From positions 1-6,737 of the forward strand of contig JAJZNH010000906.1 in NCBI GenBank assembly GCA_021811745.1: 6,737 nucleotides of DNA. The letters run 5' to 3'. Of the stretch, positions 1 through 6,394 are shown one piece after another (the stretch's first letter is position 1; each line of letters opens with the position of its first letter). The notes beneath the pieces are model-generated. The model was not told the DNA's origin. It did not search any database and saw only the letters and a list, made by a program, of their open reading frames with translations. The DNA comes from Acidobacteriota bacterium (lineage in GTDB: Bacteria > Acidobacteriota > Terriglobia > Terriglobales > Acidobacteriaceae). The position numbers and the translations under genes were made by a program.

Positions 1-739
1 CCTTCTCGATGACCATCTCGGCCACTTGCACGTGGCGGGCGGCGGGCTCGTCGAAGGTCGAGCTGATGACTTCGCCCTTGACCGAGCGCTGCATGTCGGT
101 GACTTCCTCGGGGCGCTCGTCGATGAGCAAAACGATGAGCACCACTTCGGGATGATTGGTGGTCACGGAGTTGGCGATGGACTGCAGCAGCATGGTTTTG
201 CCGGTGCGCGGCGGCGCGACGATGAGGCCGCGCTGGCCCTTGCCGACGGGGGTGAGCAGATCCATCACGCGACCGCTGACTCCCTCGCGCACCGTCTCCA
301 TCTTGATGCGCTCCTGCGGATAGAGCGGCGTGAGGTTGTCGAAGAGGATCTTGTTGCGGGTTTCCTCGGGCGACTCGAAGTTGATGGCCTCGATCTTGAC
401 CAGCGCGAAGTACTTTTCGCCCTCGTGGGGCGGCCGGACGTTGCCGCTGATCGAGTCGCCGGTCTTGAGGTCGAATTTGCGAATCTGCGAAGGCGAGACG
501 TAGATATCGTCGGGACCGGGGAGGTAGTTATAGTCGGGCGAGCGCAGGAAGCCGTAGCCGTCGGGCAGGATCTCAAGGACGCCTTCGGCGAAGATGTGGC
601 CTTCTTTTTCGCTTTGGGCCTGAAGGATCTTGAAAATGAGGTCCTGCTTGCGGAGGCCGCTGGTTCCCGGGATTTCCAGGGTGCGCGCGATGCGGCTCAG
701 TTCGGTAATATTCTTTTCTTTCAGTTCGGCGATGGTCAT
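1..739 (-). CDS. rho: Transcription termination factor Rho, N-terminal part (truncated by the window edge)
   Basis: Rho is a hexameric RNA-dependent ATPase/helicase that binds C-rich nascent RNA and ends transcription. Reading the minus strand from the ATG at 739 gives 246 codons before the window ends. Residues 1-45 are the N-terminal helical domain, beginning [19 protein letters not shown]. Residues about 50-115 are the cold-shock-type RNA-binding domain, with [20 protein letters not shown] and [15 protein letters not shown]. The ATPase core follows: Walker A APPRTGKT at about 175-182 and the Walker B region [14 protein letters not shown] at about 202-215. The last visible residues ([11 protein letters not shown]) match the conserved core. 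The Q-loop, R-loop and arginine finger lie outside the window. An AGGTGA ribosome binding site at 742-747 supports this start. The first P-loop lysine of E. coli (PPKAGKT) is Arg here. It lies downstream of rpoZ on the same strand, separated by 233 bases (740-972) in which I see no gene and no clear terminator or promoter. Identity is very secure. Confidence 0.97.
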   Translation of the reverse strand, partial: MTIAELKEKNITELSRIARTLEIPGTSGLRKQDLIFKILQAQSEKEGHIFAEGVLEILPDGYGFLRSPDYNYLPGPDDIYVSPSQIRKFDLKTGDSISGNVRPPHEGEKYFALVKIEAINFESPEETRNKILFDNLTPLYPQERIKMETVREGVSGRVMDLLTPVGKGQRGLIVAPPRTGKTMLLQSIANSVTTNHPEVVLIVLLIDERPEEVTDMQRSVKGEVISSTFDEPAARHVQVAEMVIEK

Positions 740-972
740 GTTCACCTACGTCCGGCGGGATGTTGGAGGAAGTTGCAGAAGGGGAATAGGCTCCAGAAAA
801 TTGGCGGGATCGAACCGGGCAGGCGGCGCGGGCCTGATTTTACGCTCGCATCGCCGCAATGCACTGAAACGCTGCGAAGCTGCTGCCGCCCACGAGGGAG
901 AACTGCTTTAAATCCAACAAACTGTGAAGCGAACCAGGTGCGATGTACGGCATAGGCCGCAGGGCACGAACT

Positions 973-1194
973 TTACGCGGCGCGGCGCTGCTGCGATGCC
1001 TGGGTTGCGGACGAATTACCGTTCATCGGGGCGCCCGGGTTCGAGGTGTGGAAGCGAACCAGCACTTCGTTGGTGGTGTCCTGAAGACGGGTATTCGGCT
1101 TGTGCAGCTTACGGGTCGCCTTGCTCGCCAGTTGGCAGAGCTGATAGCGGTTGGACACGTGAGAGAGTGCCCCAAAAACCAGATCGGAACGCAT
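973..1194 (-). CDS. rpoZ: DNA-directed RNA polymerase omega subunit
   Basis: Omega is the small subunit that chaperones and latches beta-prime in RNA polymerase. The 73-residue protein starts MRSDLVFGALSHVSNRYQLC and carries the omega core (SNRYQLCQLASKATRKLHKP, about residues 14-33, corresponding to the family's R-[FY]-x-L-V-x-x-A-x-x-R-A-R pattern). TNEVLVRF (41-48) is the usual following strand. Residues 51-73 are a low-complexity tail rich in Ser, Asn, Gln and Ala. The reading frame is open upstream to an ATG at 1257, but the ATG at 1194 has a strong GAGGAGA ribosome binding site at 1204-1210 (9 bases away), and family homology begins there. It is shorter than the E. coli protein (91 residues) but normal for a minimal omega. 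It lies upstream of rho on the same strand. No gmk gene, its common partner elsewhere, lies directly upstream. Family assignment rests on motif recognition. Confidence 0.9.
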   Translation of the reverse strand: MRSDLVFGALSHVSNRYQLCQLASKATRKLHKPNTRLQDTTNEVLVRFHTSNPGAPMNGNSSATQASQQRRAA

Positions 1195-1540
1195 TGCAAT
1201 TGTTCTCCTCGTTGAATTTCGCTGCCCGGCCGGAGCTTCTTGGCGCCGCCGGTGCATGGCGGGAAAGCCGATGAATCGAGGACTGCCCCCAACTCCCCGC
1301 TCCCCACATATAGACGCTCCACGCGCGTTACGGGCTCAACGTACGGGCTAAAAATCGCTTGCACACGCACTGCGCGCCGACCAAACGCCTAGGTCCATAT
1401 GAGGGAGCTACATTGCCAGGAGATTTCGTGACGCCTGGTATTCCCATTTCCGGCAACTACATACACACACCGGGGGCACCAAGCTTGAGCCTACGCTCAC
1501 ATATGATGCGGGAATTGGCTGAAACGCACACGTGACTTTC

Positions 1541-1572
1541 GACGTAGTCAGCCCTATATGGAAGGCTACGTC
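1541..1572. repeat. 7-bp inverted repeat downstream of the promoter candidate
   Basis: GACGTAG at 1541-1547 is the exact reverse complement of CTACGTC at 1566-1572, with an 18-base spacer. On the minus strand it lies at or just past the likely start of transcription of the promoter at 1574-1612, so it could be an operator or the first hairpin of the rpoZ leader. Seven-base arms can arise by chance, hence the low confidence. Confidence 0.25.
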
Positions 1573-1573
1573 A

Positions 1574-1612
1574 AATTTATACCCGGCCAGGGGCCAGGTC
1601 AATGTTTTTTTT
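1574..1612 (-). promoter_or_regulatory. Putative sigma70-type promoter with an UP-like A tract, directed toward rpoZ
   Basis: Read on the minus strand, there is an A8 tract (complement of T8 at 1605-1612). After two bases comes TTGACC (1602-1597), five of six matches to the -35 consensus, then an AT-rich -10 region TATAAATT (1581-1574). The spacer is 15 bases if the -10 is TATAAA or 17 if it is TAAATT. The A tract just upstream of the -35 resembles an UP element bound by the alpha subunit. The next gene in this direction is rpoZ, so the transcript would carry a leader of roughly 370 bases. Sequence-based inference only; acidobacterial promoters are not well enough characterised for certainty. 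Confidence 0.42.
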
Positions 1613-1619
1613 ACCCCTT

Positions 1620-1644
1620 CGAAGACAAAGGGAGGGGGTCTTCG
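1620..1644. repeat. Small hairpin with a G-rich loop
   Basis: CGAAGAC (1620-1626) pairs with GTCTTCG (1638-1644) around an 11-base purine loop (AAAGGGAGGGG). It lies directly upstream of the A8 tract of the promoter candidate on the minus strand. It is not followed by a U run in either direction that would make it a convincing intrinsic terminator. Function unknown. Confidence 0.3.
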
Positions 1645-1666
1645 CTTTCCCGAGGTCGAACCGATC

Positions 1667-1719
1667 AGGTCCTGTTCACACTCCCTGGGCCATCCACTCA
1701 GGGAGTGTGAACAGGACCT
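1667..1719. repeat. Perfect 21-bp inverted repeat with an 11-base loop
   Basis: The left arm 1667-1687 (starts AGGTCCTGTTCACAC, ends TCCCTG) is exactly the reverse complement of the right arm 1699-1719 (CAGGGAG to GGACCT). The loop at 1688-1698 is GGCCATCCACT. All 21 pairs match and none is a wobble, far beyond chance in this region. It lies between the promoter candidate and the small gene at 1812-2147, 3' of the latter's stop. No T run follows on either strand, so it is not a canonical intrinsic terminator, although a stem this strong could still stabilise a 3' end. It may be a dispersed palindromic element (REP/MITE-like) or a protein-binding site; only copy number in the genome would tell. 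Confidence 0.85.
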
Positions 1720-1811
1720 AACTAACTTTGATTTCATTCGGTTAACTGCAGCCGTCCGCGGATGTTGAGGAGGTCCTTTTCAGGTCGCTGTCCAGACGAG
1801 ATGGGATTTTC

Positions 1812-2147
1812 TCAGGGTCTCCGTCTGGGGCGGCGGGCGGGCCAGGGACGCCCATCGGGATCCGACGGCGGGGGCTGGTTCCAGGGATCGGTCCGGGAAA
1901 TGTGTGCCCGCGCCTGTGTCCTCCGCTTAGGAGCGAAAAGGACCTCATCCAGGCCGAAAAACCTGACCAGCAGCATGGCGACCAAAGGTCCGCCGAGCAA
2001 GATCGTATCCCACCCGGATTTAAGAAGTGGCTGCTGCACATTCACCCTCCCCGCAACTGCCGTCAAGGGAACTATCGGCAGGCGCAAAAAAGGCTTTTCA
2101 CCCGGAAGTAATTTGGCGCAGAAAGTAACTGGAACGGTGCGGGCCAT
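1812..2147 (-). CDS. Hypothetical small membrane protein with a basic C-terminus
   Basis: I do not recognise a named family. The frame from the ATG at 2147 gives 111 residues. A single hydrophobic segment lies at about 47-66 (DTILLGGPLVAMLLVRFFGL). It is followed by a positively charged stretch (APKRR) and a polar tail with an SDPDGRPW motif near residues 95-102, ending in an Arg/Pro-rich run (ARRPRRRP). The positive charges after the segment would favour a cytoplasmic C-terminal tail. Two starts are plausible: ATG at 2147 with GAGGGG at 2154-2159, and GTG at 2039 with GGGGAGGG at 2045-2052. The GTG start would give a tidier 75-residue protein in which the hydrophobic segment is near the N-terminus; residues 1-36 of the long form look atypical. 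It lies on the same strand as its neighbours but well separated from them. It could also be a chance frame in GC-rich DNA; the two good ribosome binding sites and the coherent membrane segment argue for a gene. Confidence 0.42.
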   Translation of the reverse strand: MARTVPVTFCAKLLPGEKPFLRLPIVPLTAVAGRVNVQQPLLKSGWDTILLGGPLVAMLLVRFFGLDEVLFAPKRRTQARAHISRTDPWNQPPPSDPDGRPWPARRPRRRP

Positions 2148-2384
2148 TTCAAACCCCTCACACCGAAAGTGGAGCCGGAAGAACGGGCGAAGGTGGGTCA
2201 AAGTCCGCGGGGCTGGCAGAGGGTGGTGTGGAGGCCGGCACCCTCGATGATTCCTCGACCGGCGGATTGGGCGGCGGCTATGGCTGAGCGGTTTCCGGCA
2301 AGAGCTTTGGGCCGGGTCGCTGGAACTGGATGGCGGTGGCACACCCAGTTTTGTTCCGCTGAGTCTATAACCCATGGGGATGCA

Positions 2385-2415
2385 CCATCCTTCCGCGTCT
2401 TTTGCGGAAGGATGG
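2385..2415. repeat. REP-like palindrome next to the RAYT remnant
   Basis: CCATCCTTCCGC (2385-2396) is the exact reverse complement of GCGGAAGGATGG (2404-2415), with a 7-base loop (GTCTTTT). On the minus strand it begins 12 bases past the stop codon of the transposase remnant. RAYT enzymes (TnpA_REP) are known to be flanked by and act on short palindromic REP sequences, so this is probably the remaining cognate REP of the fossil gene. It could alternatively be just a terminator: on the minus strand the loop is A-rich and no U run follows, which argues against that. The 280 bases at 2148-2427 around it hold no gene that I can support. Confidence 0.7.
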
Positions 2416-2427
2416 GAGAGCACGAAC

Positions 2428-2715
2428 TCAGTCGTCGCTTTCGGGACGGAGATGGTCGGGCAGTTGATTCGCTCGCCGAAACCCTATGCATTGCGATTCA
2501 ATCCCGACGACGCCCTCGGCTCCCGCCGCGTAGTACCGGAAACTCGACCAAGGCCAATCTTCGGGTATTGCCGCCAAACCGCGCACAATTGGATCGCGAT
2601 GCATGTAACGCAGCTTCTCAATGCGCTTCTCTTCGCTCCACACATTGAAGTCGTAATACCACCGCTGCCAGAGCCGAGTCTCGCCGCGCACTTTCAATTT
2701 CGCCGGCCTCGAGTC
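2428..2715 (-). pseudogene. REP-associated tyrosine transposase (RAYT, Y1_Tnp), C-terminal remnant
   Basis: The minus-strand frame ending in TGA at 2428-2430 carries the distinctive C-terminal block of RAYT-type transposases: LWQRWYYDFNVWSEEKRIEK, then LRYMHRDPIVRGLAAIPEDW and PWSSFRYYAAGAEGVVGIES. Family members usually read W-Q-R-x-[FY]-Y-D-F-N-V-W, then K-L-R-Y-[MI]-H-R-N-P-V, then W-x-W-S-S-F-R. The family has about 150-250 residues and an N-terminal HUH/Y1 catalytic domain; only about 95 residues remain. The HUH histidine pair and the catalytic tyrosine helix are missing. The frame stays open upstream to an ATG at 2745, but that part overlaps the end of the glycosidase gene and shows no RAYT similarity, so the real break is close to 2700-2720. 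The gene has therefore lost its 5' end and should be inactive. The REP-like hairpin at 2385-2415 sits at its 3' side. The family call is strong; the exact left limit is not. Confidence 0.85.
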
Positions 2716-2723
2716 TTGGGAAC

Positions 2724-5700
2724 TCAAGGCTGAGTGACCGACCAAATCCGCACTGGGCCCAGCAACCCCGACGGCAGCAGCGGCGAATCTGCCTTATACG
2801 GAGTAAAGTCAGCGAAGGTGTACTTCTTAAGCGACCACGGCTGCTGATCCCCGATCATGCGGTTCACCCATAGATTTGTAACCTGCACAATAATCCGATT
2901 GCTTCCTGAATGAAGGGCACTGGTCAGGTCCACCTTGTAAGGCACCTTCCACAAAATCCCAAGATACTTTCCATTTACGGCAACTTCCGCAACATCCTTC
3001 ACATCGCCCAAGTCAAGCCATAAATGCGCGTCCTTCCCGAGCGCAGATGCGGGAAGATCGATTGTCTTCGTGTAAGTGGCGGTTCCGGAGAAATACTTCA
3101 CGCCGACATCTGGATTTTCGCTCCACGAGGTAAGCCGGCCGAAAGTGGCCGACTCCGGAGCGCCGCGATTGGGCTCGAAGTTCACCATCCAGTCGCGATT
3201 CAGCACATCATCCAACTCCGCGAACGGAGTTTCGCGCGGCGCCGGCAGCGTGACTGCCTGCCCAGCGGCTGGCTTGCGAAAAACCACAAAGACCGTTCCC
3301 CATGGATCAAGATGGAGCGGCACCGCAGTGCCGCCGCTCGCGATGGCGTAGGAAGCCGGCCGCACCGCACCGCTGGCCGCATCCCACAACTCCGGCGTCT
3401 TTCCATCCACGCGGAACGTTGCGGTTATATCCTGTGCCTGGCCGCCGCGGTTGTCGACGAAGTAGAGATCGCCGCCGTTGAGGCGCCGATGCAGAAACAT
3501 GATCGTCGCCTCCGGCTGCTGGCTGGTGTACTCGAAATCCTTCGCATCGCCGAGAGCGGTCAACGCCTCGTTCGGCGTCATGCCAAAGTAAACCCGGCCT
3601 CGATTGAACTTATGCGGCTGCCCGGCCTTACCAGGCATTCTTCCCCAGAGTTGATCGGTCACGCGGCGGAATTCCTTCTCATCGTCCGCGAGGCTGGGAG
3701 AATCCACGGGACGATTGCCCACCAGCACTCCGCCCTGCGCCACCATATCGCGCAGTTTGCGCAGGACCGGCAGGGTCGTCTGCTGGCTGGTCCCGCCGAG
3801 ATACAGGATGCGGTAACTCATCCCGCTCGGAGTAACCCACCGGCCGTCCCGCACCGACATATGGTTCAGGATCACATCGCTGTTCACATAGTCGTATCCG
3901 TAACCCTGGGGCGCGTCCGTGGGTTCGTGCCGGCCGAAGACCGCGGTGAGCGGCCCTTCCTGTCCATAGAAGTAGGCAACATCCGCGTAGTAATGCCCCT
4001 GTTGCAGAAGATAGGAGCAGCGGGCAAGGTAACTTATCCACGGCGCCGCGTCCCCGGCCCAGGTCTGGTTGCGGTTGAACCAGAGGCCAAAGGGACCAAG
4101 TGTGAGCCCCGGCGCCATGTCCGGCACTGGCTGATGCGTAGACTCGTGAATCTGGAAGCGGTTGATGCCCAGCGCAAACTCGAGGTCGGCAACCTTCTTG
4201 AGGCTGTCCGGCGAGAACGACCACGCCGGTCCACGCGACGTCATCGACTCCGCGCCGGCAATGTTTTGCCCGTAAATGTGCGCCACCGATGCGGCGCCGC
4301 GCACGTCGGCAATATAGTCCACATCGGGCCCCGGTGCGCCGGCCCAGGTCCACATTGCGCCCATCGGCACATCGGCCCGGCTGCGCATTTCCATGTCGTC
4401 GCCCAGCATGGGACGGTGATACTCGAGCGCCTCTCCGTAGTAACTCAGCCCGTGCTTATGTAATTCGTCCGCAATTTCGCCGTAATGGTTTTCCGCCAGT
4501 AACTGCGCGATCGTGCGCCGGAAATCCCAGAGAAATTTATCCGTGTCAGCGGTGCTGTCGATGACCACACCGGTAAGTGCCGGCAGCCAGGGATGGGGGT
4601 CGTATCCACGCCGCTTCTGGAATTCCGTCAGGATGCCGTCGGTCCAGTTCTGCGGGCCGGCCTCGATGCTGTCGGTCAACAGGAAGGAAATGCCGTTCTT
4701 GCCCATCGAGGCCGGCCCCACCGTATCCGAGTACATCTTGAGATAGCCGTCGAGATAACTCTTCACAAAACCGCGGTCCAGTTTGTCGACCTCGAGGCCT
4801 GTAGCTTCCGCGGGAGCGGGTCCGTTTTCATGCCCGGTGAGCGATTCGCCGATGCGCAGCACCATCCAGTTACCGGCGGGAGGCGTCCAGTCGAGCTTGC
4901 CGTCCGGGTGCATCCTGCCGGTGAGATCGACCACATCGCTTACCGGCACGATGAACTGCGGCGCCACATTGGGATCGGCAATCGCGTAGTAATCGAGCAC
5001 CGTGGCGAACCCCGCGCGTTTCTCAAACTCGTTGACGCGCGCGCCACTGGAAAGCACCAGCTCGGTGATGCGATGATCGGCCACCTGCTTTGCGTCCGCC
5101 GCGGTCTCGAACAGAACACGGAAGTAACGCGCGGTCACGGCGTTGAAGGCCACGGTGCGCTGCACGATGCTGCTGGGCGGGATGTCGGCGATCCTGCGAA
5201 ACGCCTGTCCGTCGTCGCTGGCTTCGAGCCGTGGCGGGATGGCGGTGCTGCCGTGGGCAAAGATACTCGAGAGGTTGCCTAAGGTGGCGAGCGTGACCGC
5301 CTGGATGGTCTGCGGATGCCCGTAGTCGAACTGGACCCATGACGCGCCGGCCGGCGCTTGGGCTGGAAGATCGAGCGCAACCGTGTTCACATCGCCATCG
5401 GCGAGGGCGGGCGCGTTCACCGTGCCTCCGCTCGAGGTCACTTGAGGATTCAGTTCGGCCTGACTCTCGTCGCCCTCGGGAATCTTGTAAGCAACCACGG
5501 CGGCATCGGCATAATACCGCGGCGGTGTGACGACCTTCCCATCGGGACTGCGGCGGCCTGGGACGACAAAATTCTGAAAGGTTCCGTCTACCTCCGGCGG
5601 ATGCGGGAGCACGCCGGTGAAGGGCTGGCCGCCCGTCACGCGGGTTGCGCTCCACACCATTTTCTTCATGCCCTGTGCGGCGGGAACCCATGGTCCCCCG

Positions 5701-6104
5701 GTCTCGCTCCAGCCCGGCGAACTGGCGATGGCCACTTCCATGCCCATGCTTTGGGCGGTCTTCACGGCGTAGGTGAAGGCGTGCTTCCATTCCGGCGTCA
5801 TATAGATGAGCCGGTGCGGCACCACCTGTGGCGTGTTGATGGCGCCTTCAAAGATGGTGACGCCCCCCACGCCCACGCGATGCATCCAGTCCAGGTCGAG
5901 CTTGATCCCCTGCTCGCTGATGTTGCCGTTCATCCAGTGCCACCAAACGCGCGGACGAGCGCCATTGGGCGGATTCTCAAAACCCGCAAGCAGCGCATCG
6001 GAGGCGGCGGCCCGGTCAGCGGCGGGGGCCTGCGCGTGCGCCAGGGCGCCTGTAATGCAGGCCAGCGCGAGAACTGCAATCTGCCGCGGGCGAAAGGTGT
6101 TCAT
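2724..6104 (-). CDS. Secreted glycoside hydrolase, GH106 alpha-L-rhamnosidase type
   Basis: GH106 enzymes remove alpha-L-rhamnose from plant pectin and related glycans. The 1126-residue protein starts with a signal peptide (MNTFRPRQIAVLALACITGA, likely cut after ALAHA near residue 24), so it acts in the periplasm or outside the cell. Family hallmarks follow: PRVWWHWMNGNISEQGIKLD (51-70), WMHRVGVGGVTIFEGAI (73-89) and SSPGWSETGGPW (128-139). Acidic motifs that probably form the active site, by family analogy, are TDSIEAG (477-483), YYGEALEYHRP (555-565), AGAESMTSRG (616-625) and HEST (653-656). Residues about 215-355 resemble a discoidin (F5/8 type C) insertion. Residues about 1003-1120 form a jelly-roll domain ending with the typical TNLWVNRMIGD (1076-1086). 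The frame is open to 6380, but the ATG at 6104 has AGGA at 6113-6116 eight bases away and begins the signal peptide; an ATG at 6113 is less well placed. It stands alone, divergent from trmD, with no transporter or SusCD pair visible. Substrate specificity cannot be told from the sequence. Confidence 0.88.
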   Translation of the reverse strand: MNTFRPRQIAVLALACITGALAHAQAPAADRAAASDALLAGFENPPNGARPRVWWHWMNGNISEQGIKLDLDWMHRVGVGGVTIFEGAINTPQVVPHRLIYMTPEWKHAFTYAVKTAQSMGMEVAIASSPGWSETGGPWVPAAQGMKKMVWSATRVTGGQPFTGVLPHPPEVDGTFQNFVVPGRRSPDGKVVTPPRYYADAAVVAYKIPEGDESQAELNPQVTSSGGTVNAPALADGDVNTVALDLPAQAPAGASWVQFDYGHPQTIQAVTLATLGNLSSIFAHGSTAIPPRLEASDDGQAFRRIADIPPSSIVQRTVAFNAVTARYFRVLFETAADAKQVADHRITELVLSSGARVNEFEKRAGFATVLDYYAIADPNVAPQFIVPVSDVVDLTGRMHPDGKLDWTPPAGNWMVLRIGESLTGHENGPAPAEATGLEVDKLDRGFVKSYLDGYLKMYSDTVGPASMGKNGISFLLTDSIEAGPQNWTDGILTEFQKRRGYDPHPWLPALTGVVIDSTADTDKFLWDFRRTIAQLLAENHYGEIADELHKHGLSYYGEALEYHRPMLGDDMEMRSRADVPMGAMWTWAGAPGPDVDYIADVRGAASVAHIYGQNIAGAESMTSRGPAWSFSPDSLKKVADLEFALGINRFQIHESTHQPVPDMAPGLTLGPFGLWFNRNQTWAGDAAPWISYLARCSYLLQQGHYYADVAYFYGQEGPLTAVFGRHEPTDAPQGYGYDYVNSDVILNHMSVRDGRWVTPSGMSYRILYLGGTSQQTTLPVLRKLRDMVAQGGVLVGNRPVDSPSLADDEKEFRRVTDQLWGRMPGKAGQPHKFNRGRVYFGMTPNEALTALGDAKDFEYTSQQPEATIMFLHRRLNGGDLYFVDNRGGQAQDITATFRVDGKTPELWDAASGAVRPASYAIASGGTAVPLHLDPWGTVFVVFRKPAAGQAVTLPAPRETPFAELDDVLNRDWMVNFEPNRGAPESATFGRLTSWSENPDVGVKYFSGTATYTKTIDLPASALGKDAHLWLDLGDVKDVAEVAVNGKYLGILWKVPYKVDLTSALHSGSNRIIVQVTNLWVNRMIGDQQPWSLKKYTFADFTPYKADSPLLPSGLLGPVRIWSVTQP

Positions 6105-6181
6105 GGATGCCATCCTAAACGTTCGTACGCAGGTGCGGGGTTCAAAACGACAGGGGCTTCGGCACGCCTTCATTCCGGCCA

Positions 6182-6215
6182 TCCGGGTTGGCCGACGCGC
6201 AGGTACAAACCCGGA
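6182..6215. repeat. 8-bp inverted repeat upstream of the glycosidase
   Basis: TCCGGGTT (6182-6189) is the reverse complement of AACCCGGA (6208-6215), with an 18-base spacer. A third copy of AACCCGG occurs at 6243-6249. This could be a regulator-binding array controlling the glycosidase gene, or simple GC-rich coincidence. Confidence 0.3.
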
Positions 6216-6353
6216 ACTGTGGCGCGCCTTTATCATCATCCTAACCCGGCGTAGCCGGAACCAAAACGGCGTCCAAGAACTGGAAGTCGGAGCCTTCGTC
6301 AAAATGACCCAGAAGGTGCATGGATATTGGCCTTTGCATATACCACAGAAAAT

Positions 6354-6376
6354 ATTCTGCGCAAATTGCGCAGAAT
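6354..6376. promoter_or_regulatory. 23-bp palindrome, possible operator at the trmD/glycosidase promoters
   Basis: ATTCTGCGCAA (6354-6364) and TTGCGCAGAAT (6366-6376) are exact reverse complements around a single central A (6365). Such an odd-centred palindrome with 11-base arms fits a homodimeric repressor site, and it overlaps the weak promoter elements read in both directions. It ends six bases before the trmD ribosome binding site (GGAGAGG, 6383-6389), so it could instead act in the trmD mRNA, although an RNA hairpin would need some central bases unpaired. The regulator is unknown. Confidence 0.5.
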
Positions 6377-6394
6377 TCAAATGGAGAGGTACTC

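Larger units (their letters stand above)
1195..1811. other. 617-bp intergenic region without a recognisable gene
   Basis: No open frame here has a credible protein or a good start. The reading frames that span it (for example 1408-1737 minus) give compositions with no family resemblance and cross a long palindrome that translates almost identically on both strands. The stretch holds the putative rpoZ leader (1195 to about 1567), a promoter candidate at 1574-1612 (minus), short inverted repeats at 1541-1572 and 1620-1644, and the 21-bp perfect inverted repeat at 1667-1719. It is less GC-rich than the flanking genes between about 1400 and 1620. Confidence 0.6.
6105..6394. other. Divergent intergenic region between the glycosidase and trmD
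   Basis: These 290 bases must hold the promoters of both flanking genes. Right-end bases 6320-6380 are AT-rich compared with the genes. Weak candidates on the plus strand (toward trmD) are TTGGCC (6327-6332) and AATATT (6351-6356) with an 18-base spacer. On the minus strand (toward the glycosidase) TTGCGC (6368-6363) and TATATG (6346-6341) are separated by 16 bases. Both overlap or touch the palindrome at 6354-6376. No gene is seen in this stretch on either strand. Confidence 0.4.

Noticed and set aside
26..955. 309-codon open frame on the plus strand
   Set aside because: It is antisense to rho over most of its length, and the Rho frame is unmistakable.
1585..1598. Tandem GGCCAGG GGCCAGG
   Set aside because: Only two copies of a 7-mer; too short to call a repeat array.
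1585..1612. Possible intrinsic terminator on the plus strand (GGCC-AGG-GGCC followed by T8)
   Set aside because: The stem is only 4 bp, nine bases separate it from the T run, and there is no plus-strand gene upstream to terminate. The T8 is better explained as the A tract of a minus-strand promoter.
1408..1737. 109-codon open frame on the minus strand upstream of rpoZ
   Set aside because: It runs through the perfect inverted repeat and the promoter candidate, has a high Cys/Ser/Pro content without any recognisable domain, and lacks a convincing ribosome binding site.
3024..4463. 479-codon open frame on the plus strand
   Set aside because: It lies entirely antisense to the GH106 gene, has no family resemblance, and is rich in Arg, His and Pro as expected of a shadow frame in GC-rich coding DNA.
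5358..6254. 298-codon plus-strand open frame over the glycosidase start
   Set aside because: It is antisense to the signal peptide and N-terminal GH106 domain and shows no recognisable motif.
6105..6380. N-terminal extension of the glycosidase frame to an ATG at 6380
   Set aside because: The extra 92 residues have no similarity to the family and would bury the signal peptide; the ATG at 6104 has a ribosome binding site.
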